From: Azorinus chamasolen
Taxonomy: Eukaryota > Mollusca > Bivalvia > Cardiida > Solecurtidae
Length of the DNA: 64,000 nucleotides
Direction of reading: 5' to 3'
Assembly: GCA_963576725.1 (NCBI GenBank)
Contig: OY755240.1
Span: 57,412,633 to 57,476,632, forward strand
In this document: piece after piece, positions 61,797 to 64,000 of the stretch
Layout: each line of letters begins with the position of its first letter
Position numbering within the stretch: position 1 is the first letter of the stretch
Translations under genes and position numbers: made by a program
The notes under the pieces: model-generated
The model's input: only the letters and a program-made list of their open reading frames with translations
Databases searched by the model: none
What the model was told of the DNA's origin: nothing

Positions 61797-62054
61797 TATT
61801 ATTCATTAGGTAAATATATATACTAGATATATAGCTATTACACCAAATCATTTCAGTTGCTTACATTCGAATTTGTTCCCCATAGGCGAATCCATTATTA
61901 CCTTTTCAAACAGTTCGGATCAAGGGCAGATACCGAGTAACTCTGCGTCTCTCCAGGATCCAACCTGCTTGTATTTTAGTAAAGAAATCGCCGCATAGAA
62001 ACATGAAGCAGACGACAGTCGTAGAAGATTATATTTATATGGCGTCTAAAAAGT
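61793..62054. mobile_element. TTAA MITE (family H), decayed
   Basis: TCAAACAGTTCGGATCAAGG, ACCGAGTAACTCTGCGTCTC and CCAACCTGCTTGTATTTTAG form the core; the right end is AAAAGTTAA. Confidence 0.45.
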
Positions 62055-62290
62055 TAACCCTTTTACTGCCAATGTCGCAAAATTCTACCATGATAACAAG
62101 TGCAGTCAAAGATCAGACGCCGCCTGTTCAAGGCGGCGTCTGATCAGGGACTTCACTTTTTGTCTCAAACTCTTTTTTTCTATATCTGTGCTTTATTCCT
62201 TTGCATTTATTTATATCATTTCCTTATTTTACTGAATGATTTAACACAATTGGTGTGCAGATGATAATTAGAAATGTGTCACCTATTACG
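62053..62290. mobile_element. TTAA MITE (family G), second copy
   Basis: TTAACCCTTTTACTGCCAATG at the left. The core hairpin is AGATCAGACGCCGCC-N-GGCGGCGTCTGATC. It matches 5126-5372 along its length. Confidence 0.7.
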
Positions 62291-62429
62291 GACATATTCA
62301 GTATTTGGCTCATACATTGGTTTCTATGATCTTGTTTGTAATAGTCATGTTACCAAAACACTACTTAAAATGACAATTACAGTAAATCCTACCTTAAATG
62401 ACCTTCGTAAGTAGGTATAATTATGCGTT

Positions 62430-62660
62430 TAACCATTTGCTCCGTGAATATACATGTAAAGAAATACCCTACGTATAAATACCAATTACCTGCATATTTT
62501 AGAATGACATACGAACGCAAATGTTAGGACAGAAACTGTAGAGTTACGTCTATATAATTTCATAATGAAACCGAGTTTTATCTGACGAATCTTGCAGGGG
62601 CGGTGTAATTTGGGCCTGTTCTGTTTAAACAGCCGTGAAATAGCGTTTACATGAATAAGG
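62430..62660. mobile_element. Family C MITE, decayed
   Basis: TTTAACCATTTGCTCCGTGAA on the left and ATAGCGTTTACATGAATAAGG on the right; core arms are poorly kept. Confidence 0.45.
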
Positions 62661-62817
62661 TTACGTAAACTTCAGTCGGAGGATTAAGGAGACTGATCAG
62701 ACAGCTCCTACACAATGGATTTGGGAACAAGTCGAGACGCATCAACATTTAACGCATCAGGACTTAGGATTTTATGTCAGACTTTTATAGCAGTTGCATA
62801 TTCCGACAATGTAAATA

Positions 62818-62975
62818 CAATGAAACCCGATTATTCGAACGCCGAAACACGTACCATTACTGATCTTTAACCCAGATGGCGGCGTAAAGCAGGGTGAGCA
62901 TCATGCAGAAAGCTCCATTAGGAAATTTCTGCATGTCTTTCACCCTGTATTAAGCAGCCACCTGCATGCAAAGAA
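62818..62975. mobile_element. Pogo-like MITE (family E), right end lost
   Basis: AATGAAACCCGATTATTCGAAC on the left. The core AGCATCATGCAGAAAGCTCC with GAAATTTCTGCATGTC and TGTATTAAGCAGCCACCTGC remains. Confidence 0.55.
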
Positions 62976-63105
62976 TACATTTCTAAATTACTAAAATTTT
63001 ATAGTATCACATTTTGACTGTACATGTAATTTATAATATAACATACCTTATACAATTAGATATTATGTTTTGTCGCAGCGAAACGCCTTCTTAACTCGAT
63101 ACACA

Positions 63106-63405
63106 GCTGAACTTCAATATCTCGAACTCGAATAACTCGAACTTCGGGATAACTCGAACTACAAGTTCGATTCTTCCAAACCTTACAATACAGAATTACT
63201 CTGAAATGTATTACTACGCATATCTAGAAACATATGTTTGACAGCTAAATGTAACTCTAAAATAATGCTGAAAGATCTAACATGAGGTTTTAGCATTACT
63301 TTATACTTGCATTAAGCTGTGAACTCGGATAACTCGAACTTCTTTTATCTCGAACTGATTTGTATGGTACCTTGAAGTTCGATATATCGAAATTCAAATG
63401 TACAT
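63106..63405. mobile_element. Pogo/Tigger-like MITE (family F)
   Basis: AGCTGAACTTCAATATCTCG to CTTGAAGTTCGATATATCG. The CTCGAATAACTCGAACTTCGG arms are long and AT-rich. This is the last recognised element before the window end. Confidence 0.65.
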
Positions 63406-64000
63406 AGTAACGGTGTTACCTTTCAGGTAGTTAAGACTTAGTTGAGATTCGTTTTTTTTGTTTAAGCTCTTGTGTATGTAAGGGTAACCATTACCATATG
63501 CACTCCTGTCTCTCGTCGGCCCATTGTCTCCATTCTGTTGACCACCATTATAATTTTCGTATTTACTTAACCCCTCTATATAGTTCAGATTTAGTGCCTG
63601 TTGTCCTATTATTTATGTTCTCCGTTCATTGTGTTGCTCTCTCGCTCTATTTGTACACGTATATGTAATACTCCAAAGATGTACCGTTCCTATATGTATA
63701 ACATTCTTTACTGTATTTTATCAAGAACATGTAGATTCTTTCATGTACCATTTTCACATCTGTTTTTTTACTTTGACCCGTACACACCATAATAGGTTAC
63801 GTTAGGAAAAGTCCACCAGTGCAGTTATAATGCGTTATTAACAGGATCCTATTAAGCATATTGCTTTCGATCCAATCCTTATTCTAAAGCTAGTGATAAG
63901 TGGGTTTATGTCCTCTCTCGATGTTTATTATCCTCTCTCGGTTTTTATTTCTTTCTGATTTTATTTTACCATTTTCATATTTGTTTTTTACTTTGACCTG

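Larger units (their letters stand above)
53383..64000. other. 3' flank without recognised genes; MITE-rich
   Basis: No exon with domain similarity was found on either strand. Open frames of 60-80 codons scattered here fall in repeats or lack support. Named repeats inside are listed separately. 59.62-60.26 kb and 63.41-64.0 kb hold nothing I recognise apart from a TTTTTACTTTGACC sequence repeated at 63765 and 63985. Confidence 0.6.

Overview
The window looks like AT-rich, intron-rich, transposon-dense animal DNA, most probably from a lophotrochozoan and best fitting a mollusc (probably a bivalve). The reasons are split exons with GT/AG borders, tRNA-derived SINEs, a Penelope-type reverse transcriptase, a Ty3/Gypsy element, many short TTAA- and TA-flanked MITEs, and a gene of the GRL101 type first described in the snail Lymnaea. 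The species cannot be named from the sequence.

One large plus-strand gene covers about 0.7 to 50.8 kb. I could place 24 coding exons by homology, splice borders and codon phase; its first exons lie upstream of the window. The predicted protein is a seven-transmembrane receptor with a very large, chimeric ectodomain. In order it has a discoidin (F5/8C) domain, a PAN/apple domain, two CUB-like domains, a C-type lectin domain, LDL-receptor class A modules, less certain beta-rich segments, more LDLa modules, a 167-codon segment I do not recognise, a last LDLa, leucine-rich repeats, an LGR-type cysteine hinge, seven helices and a short tail ending in a PDZ-ligand-like ETAI. Nearly all ectodomain introns are phase 1, as in exon-shuffled proteins. 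Several exons look dead or duplicated: an LDLa exon broken by a 5-bp tandem duplication (19.5 kb), a truncated exon copy (32.7 kb), an orphan CUB-like exon (14.1 kb) and a duplicated splice donor (35.2 kb).

The introns and the 13 kb downstream are filled with mobile DNA. Main items are a Penelope-like RT flanked by direct repeats (20.9-23.0 kb) with older relatives at 3.6 and 7.4 kb; a degenerate Ty3/Gypsy element with two LTRs (25.75-29.87 kb); a 4.7-kb element with 35-bp terminal inverted repeats and subterminal GCAATAAGGGCGTAA-type motifs (41.98-46.72 kb), which carries a nested GC-rich 846-bp MITE; and an almost perfect 0.66-kb inverted duplication at TTAA sites (51.5-53.4 kb).

Most of the remaining intron and 3' flank consists of palindromic MITEs. 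At least five families with different ends (most TTAA + CCC..., others CAGT...ACTG at TA) share a similar core hairpin built around GCTCC-N-GGAGC. From 53.4 kb to the end I see no gene.
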